This document shows positions 28,601-37,270 of a stretch of 60,000 bases of DNA, in pieces (the stretch's first letter is position 1; each line of letters starts with the position of its first letter). The notes under the pieces were generated by a model. That model did not search any database. It was not told where the DNA came from and saw only the letters and a list, made by a program, of their open reading frames with translations. The position numbers and the translations under genes are program-made. The stretch is taken from the NCBI RefSeq assembly GCF_029227915.1, contig NC_079885.1:26229001-26289000 (forward strand), read 5' to 3'. Origin of the DNA: Hydractinia symbiolongicarpus. Its lineage: Eukaryota > Cnidaria > Hydrozoa > Anthoathecata > Hydractiniidae.

Positions 28601-31600
28601 AAACAAGATTTATTGTACCTGCTTTAACCACCATAAATGCTATCATACTTTCTTACATATATCACACTTCCTCATAAGATCTATAGCTTATAACTAACCT
28701 TCAAAACTTTAGACTTTGCATGCAGAAGGATACCAATGACAGTTTTACATTGTTTACTCTTTATTTGATCTAACAAAGAATTAAATTTTGCTCTTCTTTG
28801 TCTCCAGTGTTCAAGTTCTGCAATGGGTCCAGTGTCATCTGCTTCTTTTCTCATCTGCTCACTCTCTGCAAGTACCTGATAATTATTGACCATATGATAT
28901 AATTTTTCTTAAAATATTGGATTGATTAATTTTAAAATTTCAGATATAATTTTTGAGACTAAACATTAGAATTTCAAAACTAATCTTAGACCATTTGTAA
29001 TTTTCATTATTTTTTAAAAAATACAATAATTATAATCAAAACAAGACTGAGTAATTATTAACCATTATATGGAAGATTAATCCCAGTCACAAATTAATGT
29101 TTTTTCTGTTAGCATTGTAAACAACAGCTTGTTATTAACGAAATTATTACTATTCAACTACCATCGAACGGTTAACTTTTTTTACTCATCAAGCTCATTC
29201 TCCCATAATTGAATTGCAGCTCCCTGTGTTTTGTGCAAGGATGAATTTTATTATAAGATTTTAACCTTTTGAAAAACTAATTCTTCAAAATAGCACATAA
29301 TTATCGATATGTGCAATGCACTCACATCTATAAAATATCTTACAAAATGACAGGTATTGGTAAATTTACTGACCAAAAATCTTTCCCTCAATTTTACGAT
29401 CTTTTCAAAGTAAATTACATTTAGGGTCTGCAATATTTTGTTAAGGTTGGTCGAGTGACAGAAAGGCATATTGCATATAAAGTTCTTCCTATCCACTAAA
29501 TCTACAAAGACCATAAGCTCTATTACCAAATTTTATGTTTCATTAGCTCCTTAAAATATGATAACACAAATTCTTTGTCAAAGGTGTTAAAAAGATTTTC
29601 AAAAACAAATCAGCTTTATAATGGTTATTGTTCAGAGATGTATAAATAAACAAATAAATATAGATCTAATCCAAACAGTTTCTTATGTGCCAGGTTGTGA
29701 GGCCTGGAAATATTGGCATAAATTTTTTCAAACCTGTTACAAATATATATTTCAAGTACATAGTGGTAAACATACCTGTTCAATTTGTTTGCACCAAACT
29801 TGAATAAGCTCCTCTAATTGCTGCAGAAGTTCTGGATTGTTCACCACAGACAGAAATTGAGCAGTAGTGTTGTATTCATAAACATTGATAGCTTCACAGG
29901 CTTTCAATTCAATCGAATCACTAAGAGCCATATGGGTGGCTAAAACAAGGTTACAGATTTTATATTATTTCAAGAGTTAATATGTCAAAAGGTAATTTGA
30001 AAGATTAGCTTTATCTTTATAGTAATTTTAATTGACCCACAGGCCTATTTTGTATTCTTTAAGAATGCACAAAATATTCTTGACAGAAGGTTGGATTATC
30101 ACAATTTTTGAACATATAGCCATACAAAAGATTATGAAATTGAATTGCTTATCTGCTTGTTGCTGGACTTGTTTTAGGACATTATACTAACTTGTATTAT
30201 CATGAAAACTGTGGTCAACAACCAGAGGTTTTTACACATTTTTATAACTTATGTTCGCTTCATATTTGAAAAAAAGGTTTTCTGCTGTCTACAAACACTC
30301 TTATTTTTGTAGTTAAACTTCTTAATGATTTTAGTAATGTCACATTCAAAGAGGGAGACTTTGTTGACTGTTTTAAGGAAAACTTCTTTACAACTGGAAG
30401 CACTATAAGCAACTTGTCATTGATGTCTTGTTAATGGTATTTTGTGGCCAGTCATTTTCATAGTAAAATGATTCACAAATATTGCATTTTTATTCGCAAA
30501 TTGCGAAATGCAACCTTCTAATTTCGGACCCTGAAAGATAAGTTAGGGATACATAACTTATGGGAACATCAAATTACCTATCACATGTCTTTTAGGCAAA
30601 TATCATTCACCTGGGAATATTTTCCACTAGTTGAAATAGCCCATGGAAAAATCCATTTAGACAGAAAGACAATGAAAAAATAGGTTGTTCTAGATGTTTT
30701 GCTAAAGTCAACAGTGCAGATACAAAGAAAAATTGGCAACATGTAGTTTATTCTTTGCTTGCCTACAATAAAGATTAAAACGCTGATTAAAATAAGATAT
30801 AGGATCATATGTTTTCGACGATCGCCTACTTGCCTACTAAAACACAAAACTATTTTTTACAAATTTCTATACCTGTTGCTTTTATCGTATTAATCTTGAA
30901 ACGCTGATCAAGAAAATGTATAGGATCATGTATCTCTGACAAACAATTACAAAGATACTGGGGCTTTTTTTGATAACATCATCAACTTATCTATTCCGAA
31001 ACTGATTCGGGGACCCAGGCTGGGGAAACTTACCCAAATTGATCCGAGGTGGAGGGACTCACCCAAGCCGTGAAAAAACCCTGACGTAACCACCTTGTTT
31101 CCAAGTTATTTGGTCTCAAAGTTAAAACTGCAATGCAATAGCTTCACCAATCTTATTAAACACATTGACATCATTCTATTCAACGTCAGAAAAATTAACC
31201 AATTAGACATCACTTTTTTGGCTAAATCAAGGGAATATGAACACATTTACTTTGCCTGTCACAGACAGACACGTTTTTATTCATAAAAACTTACTCAACA
31301 CAATGAAACTGTTGAGTGATTGTTTTAGATGGACAGGGTAACAACAGGCTGTTTTCTGTGGGGTTTTTTAAACAAAAGTTTGGATAAAGTTGCAGAATGG
31401 TATTACGCCTATACTGATGTGCAACACGATTTACCCATATACTAACTGATGTGTCTGGTGTTAAAATTAAGTTTTGAACTTTCATGGAAACTTATTTCGC
31501 AACATAAATATATCAGTCTTTTTCAGGAATATTTGAGGTATGCGATGATTCGCACGTGTAAATCAACTTGCACGTGTAAATCAAGTAACGAGTGCGATGT

Positions 31601-34600
31601 AAAACACACGTGCAAATAATGTTACGCCTGCGATACGGACGTTGAGGTTATTTTTGTTGCGCATTCATTTTGCGTTAGAAAAGTGGGGATGCTTTAAATT
31701 GTGAACCCCAAACACAATGATTGAGCGTCTACTGCTATAGAAACTCTCTCAATCTTAACTTCCTTTTCTACATGTCTGAAATAGTATGCATGACTATACT
31801 GTCTTTCATATTTATTGTTTAATTTTCACATCACAAGTCATCACAAGCAAATCTTTATCCACATGGCTTAAATAAAACTTCAAAATTCATTCGGAAAGTT
31901 CAGCTACACAAAAATTTATACCACTGTGGGTTCCGTTTTTACAGGTATAAAGAAAAAATCCATTAAACCTGCTTTGGTTTCCAATTATTTTGTCAAATAA
32001 AGAAATTATCAACAATTAAATCCACGATAAAATGTCTATTCCGCCTGTAAGTGAAGTTTTGCAGACTTGCTTTATCCGTGCTCCATTGTTGTGTTCACCT
32101 CCGTATTAGTTAAGAACCACATGGCTGGATTTCTTGTGTAAGACCTGGTTACCAACAATGTAGGGACCAGGCAAAAAAAATTATGTCTACGTAGTTCTTT
32201 TAACTAAGTCAGGAGTCAATGAATTAGCTAGGATGGCCAGGCTGGCTATGAATAGGCTTGCTCGTGGATTAAAAGGACTAGGACTATTCAATAATTTCTG
32301 AGATCTAAAAGTGTACGACTAAGACGGAAATCTATCAGATGTTTTGTCTGACAAGTCTCTAAAAATCATTCCGAGGGCTGCTATTGCACGCTACAAAATA
32401 GATTTTATAGGTTGATTTTGAAAACTCAATATTTATTTTTCAGGCATGCGATTACTCACACGCCTGGAACGATTTAAGCGTGTGTCAAGGCGTGCGAGTG
32501 CGATTGCATGCCCTCTCCTGAAAAAGACTGATATATGTTGACTGTTTTTGCTATGATGGGGTAACAATAGGTAAACTGTGAGCTTTTTTCAGTTGAAGTT
32601 GCACGAAAAGTTCTTTTTTAAAAAACACCTGAAACAGTAGAATATAGTTTTCCACGATGTGTGGCACAATTTGGGCTTTATTAAGTGCTTTATTAAACTT
32701 GCTTTATTTGTTGCGACGGGTAAATTTAAAGGACAGGCAAACCCGTGGATTTTTCCAGGGGCTAACAACTATAGAATCAAAATAATAGCTGTGTTGTCTG
32801 TTTGTTCAAAATGTTAGCTTAAATTCCTGTAATCTTTTTGCACTTTTTTAGGATTGAAAAGTGCAATAAACATACCTAAAATTATAATAATAACTCCATC
32901 CAAGTAAATTTCATAACTTCCTGCCAACAAGGAAGAAAATACCAATGCTGGATAATTGTACATCAGGCATAATTCTGAGGACAATTCATTTTTTTACAAG
33001 CTACAAGCTAACCACTAGTTTGAACAAAAAATTATTTTAAATGTGACATACCATCAATAAAATGAGTAAATGAACCCAAGGATTTTAAAAATTCTTTTTT
33101 TGCAAATAGTCCCTGGGGAGTTTCGTCAAGATCACCCCATGTTTTGAGTGCTTGAACAGCTGGTGAATAAATACTGGACATGATCTTAGCCAAGGCATGT
33201 AAAATACCACAACCATCAGAACAATCCATGGTACCAAAACAAACTTCCTAAAATGGCACGTTACGAGTTAAAAAAGAGTGCAGTCCAAAGTTTATATTCT
33301 TACGCAATTACATGTTTAATAGCATTTCACTAAATGATTCTAAAAAACGCTCATGACAGAAATACATACCTCAGCTAAATTTCTCACTTTCAACTCTTTT
33401 AAATTGCTTGGACGAATAAAATATAGAAGCAGGCCAGTTAGAGGTTTTGTTGTTCCGTCCGTAATAAATAATCGCAGAGGATGTTCCGCTTGTGTATGTT
33501 GAATAGCTCTTGTACGTAACTCTGTGTCTAAAATATCATACAGTACTTAGATTGGAAAAGTTTTGCAAGAAAGCGTTTTATGTTTATTATAACAAAATGT
33601 ATAAATGTTTAGGCTATAACTATTGTATTATAAAAAATGAATAAGCTCTTCTTCTTCAGACATCCACCTATCTTCAAAGAAAATATCGTAAAAATCATTG
33701 GTTTAAAATTTGCAGATCATTTTTCATATTTAATTTGAACTCTGTAGTATCTCACTTATTAAAAACTGAAAACAAGAAATCCACACTTACTACTTCCCTC
33801 CTGACACTGCTGATAATAAAAAAGCAAAGATCTTCGTCCACCAGGTAAGAAAAAATTGTTCATCAAATCTATACTCTATAAAGAAAAAAAGTAGCTTTTA
33901 GGGAAATGGTTATTTGATAATGTGTATACTATGACTGTTATTTAGGAGATTTGAGATAACGATTTTAAACTATTTGGTCCATAATTGCACAAATATAATC
34001 TATGTAGAGAATGTATAGCAGTTGTCCTTATTAAAGTATGGCAACATGACTCCATGTTTGTTGCAATGACAATTAAATCAGGAATTCTTGTTCCACAAAT
34101 TATAAGCCTTCATGGAAATGTATTACAAGAAAAGATTTCATTTCAAAAAAATATATATATGCATTTTGACAGTGTTTTGAATTAAGAAAAGAAAACATCA
34201 AAACGAAATTATTCACAAAGATTGAATGATTATATATATAAGCCCATCCTTATATAGCCTTTTTTTAGATAACAAAATATACATGTTTTCCTGTCTGGAG
34301 AGATTGTTGTTGTTAATAGCGTTTAATTATTTTCCACTTGCTCAATAGCTGAGTCATTTCTGGACTTTTTAGTCTTTTCAAGAGGTTATTCTGATTCCAG
34401 ACATTTTAGGCAGATGTGGCAAGCTTGATGATGCAAATCTCTTCTGTCTGGTTTTAAAAGCAAAAAGGCTAGTTTACAAAATTTGTATTGTTTTATGAAT
34501 TATTAATAATATCCTATTAAAATCTAAACTTTGGTCAACATCACTTAAAACACAACAGTACTTCTGATAGTAAAAAATATTAGAAGAGAGACTTCAGATA

Positions 34601-35727
34601 CACACTTTCATTCAAAAAGAAAATATATATACAAGCCTTTGTATGTTAATGACAGTAACATAGGCAAAATACACAATATTAAGAGACACAGTTTGGTCTT
34701 TAAAAATTGAGTATTTGAAAATTTGTATGCTAGATGTTTTTATAAGGTATAGATGCAATGCAAAAGGTTTTTCCCACAAATATTTAGTTTCTTATTTTTA
34801 CTTAAATAATTTTATTGCTCTAAATCTATTTTGCATAAAATACTTACCTCTTCATTTTCCACAATAAAGTCAAGAACTGTATCCATAGTTAGATCAGTTT
34901 TAAACGCTAAAATTGATAGAATGTATTGGTGCTCGTCAGTTAATCTTGCTTTCATGGCTTCTTTGCTAGCACGAATTTGATTCTATAAACATACATTTAA
35001 ATTTATAAAAATCACGCTCAACATCACCTGGCTAACACAGCTATACAAAGTCTGAGAGATTAGAATCATAGAAGAAAAATCATGCATAAATTAATTTTTT
35101 ACAAAGTAAAAGATTTTAATGATTAAGCTTCTACTATTGCATTTTTTAAATAAAATCTAATATTTAGCTGTATGTTTTTACCCTCATTTATTGTTGTTTA
35201 TTCAACATTAGCAGGTCAAAGTGTAAGAAGATTTTCAGTTATTGTAAAACATGCAAGGATGGAAAAAGATATCCCACTAAGGAAAGCTTGTTATTTATGA
35301 AATGGATAGGCATACAGTACCTTTTAGGCTAAAAACTATGTTTTATGCCTGTGCATTCCTGCTTTAATAATTAGATTGAAATAAATTCAACCATTTTACT
35401 TTTATTTGCTACATTCGAAAGATTAAAATGGCATGCTACAAGACATGATCAAATTAAATACAAGTTAAATTGACTCTCCATTAAACTCTGCTACTATAAT
35501 AGAAAATGCCCTTCTATCTATTCGATTTTAAAATGCAAAACACAAACCATATTTGTCATTGTGGACATGTCAAAATATTTTCTTGAACTATAAATAAATC
35601 ATAAAATTATTAACCAACTAACCTGTCTTTCTTTTAACATTTCTGTTGTCAGGGTGATACTTCTTCTTCTTTTATCAACCCCTTTCAATTTTTCTGGAGG
35701 TTTTACTCTTGCTTTAGAACCATCCAT
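31..35727 (-). CDS. DNAH5/DNAH8-like: Axonemal outer-arm dynein heavy chain, DNAH5/DNAH8 type (5' 39 exons, gene continues past window start)
   Basis: The product is the ATP-driven motor heavy chain of the outer dynein arm, which powers ciliary and flagellar beating. Reverse-strand reading gives 39 exons, each bounded by an AG acceptor and a GT donor (two donors are GC). The summed length, 6,888 nt, is exactly 2,296 codons with phase kept at every junction. The order follows the family: N-terminal tail, linker, AAA1 with Walker A GPAGTGKT (about residues 1943-1950) and Walker B CFDEFN (about 1993), then AAA2 with GPSGAGKT (about 2225-2232). Stretches such as [26 protein letters not shown] and [15 protein letters not shown] are typical of DNAH5/8, not of other axonemal heavy chains. 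These positions agree with the usual ~4,600-aa family length, so about half the protein (AAA2 remainder, AAA3-6, stalk, C-terminus) lies outside. The start chosen is ATG at 35725-35727; a longer N-terminus is possible (see 41.0-41.4 kb). DNAH5 and DNAH8 cannot be separated here. Confidence 0.96.
2100..3510 (-). other. Dynein intron 33 (1.4 kb)
   Basis: AT-rich intron between exons 33 and 34. I see no open frame, repeat family or RNA gene in it. Confidence 0.8.
4834..14802 (-). CDS. Dynein heavy chain exons 23-31: tail end and linker (DHC_N2), residues 1059-1737
   Basis: Coding exons: 14255-14802 (the longest, 548 nt), 12952-13056, 12458-12571, 12319-12381, 10318-10556, 6954-7194, 6021-6220, 5581-5734, 4834-5205. 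Exon 27 begins [21 protein letters not shown] and exons 28-31 carry the linker, the mechanical lever over the AAA ring. Linker segments include [31 protein letters not shown] and [20 protein letters not shown]. Exon 27 ends at a second GC donor (GCATGT, 10312-10317); exon 28 begins with G so that AG|G restores Arg in [12 protein letters not shown]. Intron 26 (10557-12318) holds a LINE in the sense orientation. Confidence 0.95.
7500..7925. repeat. Interspersed repeat remnant with repeated TTCGAGTTA blocks
   Basis: Within about 420 bp the phrases TTCGAGTTATC, GTCGAGTTAAC, TTCGAATTAAC and TTCGAGTTACC recur, together with AGTTATCGGAGG. Imperfect repetition of this kind is common in small non-autonomous pogo/Tigger-like elements of invertebrates. 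I could not fix ends or a target duplication, so the class is a guess. Confidence 0.35.
9048..9284 (+). CDS. Unrecognised 78-codon ORF with one membrane segment (intronic, doubtful)
   Basis: The ORF lies antisense inside dynein intron 27. From an internal Met (about residue 28) it reads [20 protein letters not shown] followed by a strongly hydrophobic Leu/Ile/Val stretch and a short tail. This is the layout of a type II membrane anchor with a basic cytoplasmic end. It could be the first exon of a nested gene, but no further exon is visible and AT-rich DNA often makes hydrophobic frames by chance. I assign no function. Confidence 0.15.
   Translation: MSVYDIKGKKRTTTLYIYRIFMLNFVLIMAIVRPKCRKYISFKRVVLFSLAIYFLIVIVIIIFYSLEAKALHINNIIL
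10631..10686. repeat. (TCATCG/TCATCA)n microsatellite forming the 3' tail of a LINE
   Basis: About 56 bp of TCATCG then TCATCA units, read on the minus strand as a GATGAT tail immediately after the LINE 3' end. Tails of this kind at the 3' end mark LINE insertions. The same tail follows the copy at 42.9 kb. Confidence 0.9.
10687..11790 (-). mobile_element. LINE-A copy 1: 5'-truncated non-LTR retrotransposon, 3' part of RT ORF with PHD-like zinc finger
   Basis: Minus-strand translation contains the catalytic [13 protein letters not shown], then a Cys-rich block with C-x2-C, C-x2-C, HWVHKKC and FVCKRC (about 11345-11500), then the thumb and C-terminal region ([41 protein letters not shown]) and a stop near 10686. 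A stop codon separates the YADD block from the zinc-finger block. A short deletion relative to copy 2 (near 11190) breaks the frame again, and the 5' part is missing. The element is therefore dead and sits in sense inside dynein intron 26. Nearly all the apparent ORFs on the opposite strand here are its shadow. Confidence 0.85.
13468..14199 (+). repeat. Hairpin-headed interspersed repeat, longest copy
   Basis: The copy starts ACTAGTCGATTAAGCCCGTGG and has a palindromic head CGTGGAAAAATCCACG. It contains GATGACGTCATCAAAC and ends in a CAGACAGACGG block followed by TATTATTATAAGA. Related copies occur at 30626-31284 (plus), about 16670-16857 and 32739-32772 (reverse), and 58371-58464 (short). 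No protein is coded. The fixed head and tail suggest a non-autonomous mobile element, possibly Helitron-like because of the terminal hairpin, but this is unproven. It lies in dynein intron 23. Confidence 0.6.
15202..23195 (-). CDS. Dynein heavy chain exons 14-22: distal tail (residues 622-1058)
   Basis: Coding exons: 22940-23195, 22391-22578, 19219-19299, 19014-19130, 18495-18614, 17776-17940, 17170-17321, 15961-16075, 15202-15316. Segments such as [33 protein letters not shown] and [18 protein letters not shown] are typical of the family. Exon 17 ends at a GC donor (GCAAGT, 19008-19013), which is needed to keep the frame into exon 18. In exon 20 the downstream donor GTAAAG (17164-17169) keeps the frame into exon 21, whereas the earlier GTATTT does not; this decided the exon end. 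Exon 19 is the least conserved piece and aligns only loosely with vertebrate chains. Confidence 0.92.
16670..16857 (-). repeat. Hairpin-headed repeat, partial reverse copy
   Basis: Reverse-strand copy in dynein intron 20. The head is recognisable as the complement of CGATTTTTCCAAGGGCTTATC followed by AACTAGAT, and TGCTGACGTCATTAAA matches the interior of the 13.5-kb copy. It is diverged and truncated. Confidence 0.45.
19300..22390 (-). other. Dynein intron 15 (3.1 kb)
   Basis: Largest block of very AT-rich intronic DNA in the window. A decayed tandem array lies at about 20640-21990 (see separate entry). The flanks 19300-20600 and 22000-22390 show nothing I can name. Confidence 0.75.
20640..21990 (+). 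repeat. Decayed tandem array, period roughly 85-110 bp
   Basis: The phrase family AAACTTTTGTGAGAAAGGACA...TATG recurs with drift near 20652, 20814, 21170, 21256, 21316, 21416, 21512, 21619 and 21704. Each is followed by a T-rich stretch of about 60-80 bases. Spacing varies by roughly 20 bp. This looks like an old minisatellite inside dynein intron 15. The short ORFs across it are products of the repetition. Confidence 0.45.
23476..24897. mobile_element. Pogo/Tigger-like TIR element, non-autonomous or decayed
   Basis: The left end CAGTTGACCCTCGTTTTAGC and the right end (complement CAGTTGACCCCCAATGTAGC) are terminal inverted repeats directly flanked by TA on both sides (23474-23475 and 24898-24899). 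TA duplication and CAGTTGACCC ends are typical of the pogo/Tigger branch of Tc1/mariner. No transposase frame is intact. A second TIR element interrupts it at 24008-24780. It lies in dynein intron 13. Confidence 0.7.
24008..24780. mobile_element. Nested TIR element with CCGTATTTTC ends
   Basis: The left end CCGTATTTTCTGGTATA and the right end (complement CCGTATTTTCCGGTATATAAC) are inverted repeats flanked by TA (24006-24007 and 24781-24782). Repeated ATAACCCGC phrases lie just inside both ends. The interior has no long frame. Its position inside the pogo-like element shows it arrived later. Confidence 0.6.
25945..29939 (-). CDS. Dynein heavy chain exons 6-13: tail / DHC_N1 region (residues 226-622)
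   Basis: Coding exons: 29776-29939, 28699-28875, 28088-28201, 27380-27487, 26980-27228, 26401-26598, 26249-26325, 25945-26044. They encode the DHC_N1 tail, which binds intermediate chains and neighbouring heavy chains. Diagnostic segments are [17 protein letters not shown] (exon 7), [15 protein letters not shown] (exon 8) and [15 protein letters not shown] (exon 10), all very close to DNAH5/8. Exons 7-11 are all phase 0; exon 12 ends in phase 2 and is completed by exon 13 (AG|A, Arg). Confidence 0.95.
30626..31284 (+). repeat. Hairpin-headed repeat, second long copy
   Basis: Starts ACTAGTTGAAATAGCCCATGG and carries the same interior as the 13.5-kb copy (TTGAAACGCTGATCAAGAAAA, ATTCCGAAACTGATTC, AAGTTATTTGG). 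It ends at a CACAGACAGACAC block. More diverged than the other long copy. It lies in dynein intron 5. Confidence 0.55.
31514..32530. mobile_element. 1.0-kb TIR element, CAG...CTG ends, ATATAT flanks
   Basis: The 15-bp perfect inverted ends CAGTCTTTTTCAGGA (31514-31528) and TCCTGAAAAAGACTG (32516-32530) are flanked on both sides by ATATAT, which would fit a 6-bp target duplication, though AT-rich flanks weaken this. Subterminal CGCACGTG and GCGTGTG motifs repeat near both ends. No transposase frame is visible. It lies in dynein intron 5. Confidence 0.6.
32739..32772 (-). repeat. Hairpin-headed repeat, head fragment only
   Basis: Reverse copy of the palindromic head (complement AGCCCCTGGAAAAATCCACG), without a recognisable body. 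Confidence 0.4.
33052..35727 (-). CDS. Dynein heavy chain exons 1-5: start codon and N-terminal tail (residues 1-226)
   Basis: Coding exons, in transcript order: 35623-35727, 34848-34982, 33791-33875, 33370-33527, 33052-33247. Exon 1 begins [16 protein letters not shown] and is rich in Lys/Arg. Exon 2 carries [16 protein letters not shown] and exon 3 [12 protein letters not shown], matching the N-terminal dimerisation region of DNAH5-type chains. Exon phases are 0, 0, 1, 0, 1. In-frame codons remain open upstream of the chosen ATG as far as a TAG-containing AG at about 35760, so the first exon could instead be internal. Confidence 0.92.
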
Positions 35728-36995
35728 GTTTACAAGATTTTGGTTTCCAAATGACCACACTAATTACTGTATATAATCAATATCTTATTCTACAAATACC
35801 AGTAAAAATAAATCAATTTAACGCCTGAAGGTTATGTACTGTTAAATAAATGTTTTGTGTGTCCAATGAAAGTGAAAGGTAAGAAAACATAGTAATACTA
35901 ACCGAATTCCCATGAAAGAATAGACTAAATCTCTCATTGAATGCATGTAAGGGATACCAAACAAAAACATACAGCATGGTATTTTGAATTTTTAAAACAT
36001 ATGACCCAACCTCAGCTCTTTGTCTCTTTTTATAACGGGACGGAATAGACAGAGAAAAAGCCCTGGGATTGAGGTTGCTCACAGTCTGCATTGCTCTATA
36101 CTTATACCTGTTGAAACCGAAACTTTGAACAACAACAACAAAAATGCAAAATGCAGTATGTCCAACCAAATCAAAACAACCATTATTTAAAAAGCGAAAT
36201 CTGCTAAAATTTATACTTGCTTTGCCATGCCGGAAGTACACTGGGAAAAAAAGTATATTAGACATTTAAAAAATCCAACATATTTTGCCAAGTTATACAA
36301 ATAAAGTTATTACAAAATTTCCACACTATACAGTTTGTAACACGTCATACCAAAATCAGATATTCAGTCTATTGCATACATGACTGAGGTATGCTTATAT
36401 TCCTTGCAATGTTAGAAAAATGTTGTAAAGAAACAATTTTGCTTTAGAAGGAGCTAGCTAGTATGCTTCTAACAAGTCTAACAATGTAAGCCTTAGCCTG
36501 AAAATATTTTTAGCTAAACTGTCTTGCAACTAGTGTAGGCAAAAAAAAATTATTGTCTGGGCTGAAATATACATTGTAAGCAGAGGCAAAAGAAAGGTCA
36601 ACAAGTAAACTTTGAAATAATGATTCTGATAAAGATTACAATACCACAAAACTTTGTATAGTAACTAAACTAAATTAAGGCTCATCTCCACTGTAGCAGA
36701 AATATTTTGAACATTTCAACTGACTGACTCAATTTTAGTGTTTACACTCAACAAAAATTGTTAGAGATAAGTTTGGAACAAAGAATATTGTTAGATAAAC
36801 TTGTTGGAACTAAATTAAACACTATCTATAAAATATTCAAACTTTGGACTCTGTCAAAGGATTTGTTTTCAATTGCTTTGTTTTCAAATAGGATACAAAG
36901 TGAAAAGCTAGCAACTGTAAAGTAGTCTCAACAGCTAGAATAAAGAAAAAAGGCGTAGCTTGATTACAGTTACCCTAAAAGTCACTGAATATATT
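35728..36995. other. Stretch upstream of the dynein start, before the Penelope-like element
   Basis: The first ~35 bases upstream of the dynein ATG stay open in frame. Further up lies a 150-codon minus-strand ORF at 35813-36265, described separately. I see no convincing TATA box or CpG island; 36266-36995 is plain AT-rich sequence. Confidence 0.6.
35813..36265 (-). CDS. Unrecognised 150-codon ORF (doubtful)
   Basis: Long for such AT-rich DNA. The middle is basic (SLSIPSRYKKRQRAEVG) and the rest is rich in Phe/Tyr/Val with several hydrophobic stretches. It sits just upstream of and parallel to the dynein gene, ending about 85 bp before it. It could be a 5'-UTR stretch, a transposon fragment or chance. 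I recognise no family and see no flanking splice signals that would make it an exon. Confidence 0.2.
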   Translation of the reverse strand: MSNILFFPVYFRHGKASINFSRFRFLNNGCFDLVGHTAFCIFVVVVQSFGFNRYKYRAMQTVSNLNPRAFSLSIPSRYKKRQRAEVGSYVLKIQNTMLYVFVWYPLHAFNERFSLFFHGNSVSITMFSYLSLSLDTQNIYLTVHNLQALN

Positions 36996-37072
36996 ATTGA
37001 AGATATTATTTCAGTTTGTCTGTTCAGTATTCATATTACTGTGGAAAGTTTATCATTTCTTGAACATGATAG

Positions 37073-37120
37073 TTTTGTAGGCGACGTTTCGGGAGATCCT
37101 TCTCCCATCATCGGGCAAAG
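37073..37120 (-). ncRNA. Hammerhead-ribozyme-like motif, 5' inverted copy
   Basis: On the minus strand: CCGATGA (37107-37113), a perfect 6-bp helix II GGGAGA-AGGA-TCTCCC, then GAAACGTC (37083-37090). It has the same U4-to-C core change as the 3' copy but an intact helix II, so it is the better candidate of the two. It is antisense to the RT gene because the 5' pLTR-like arm is inverted. Confidence 0.7.
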
Positions 37121-37270
37121 TAAAATGATGCTGCGCATGTATTTATATAATTGCAGAGGATCGAAATTCATAAAAATTAACCAATCCGAAACGAGCTGAT
37201 AATTACAGTTAATTACGATAATTAACATTTTCGAACCTGGATGTAGGTATGATAAACTTTCCACAGTAAT

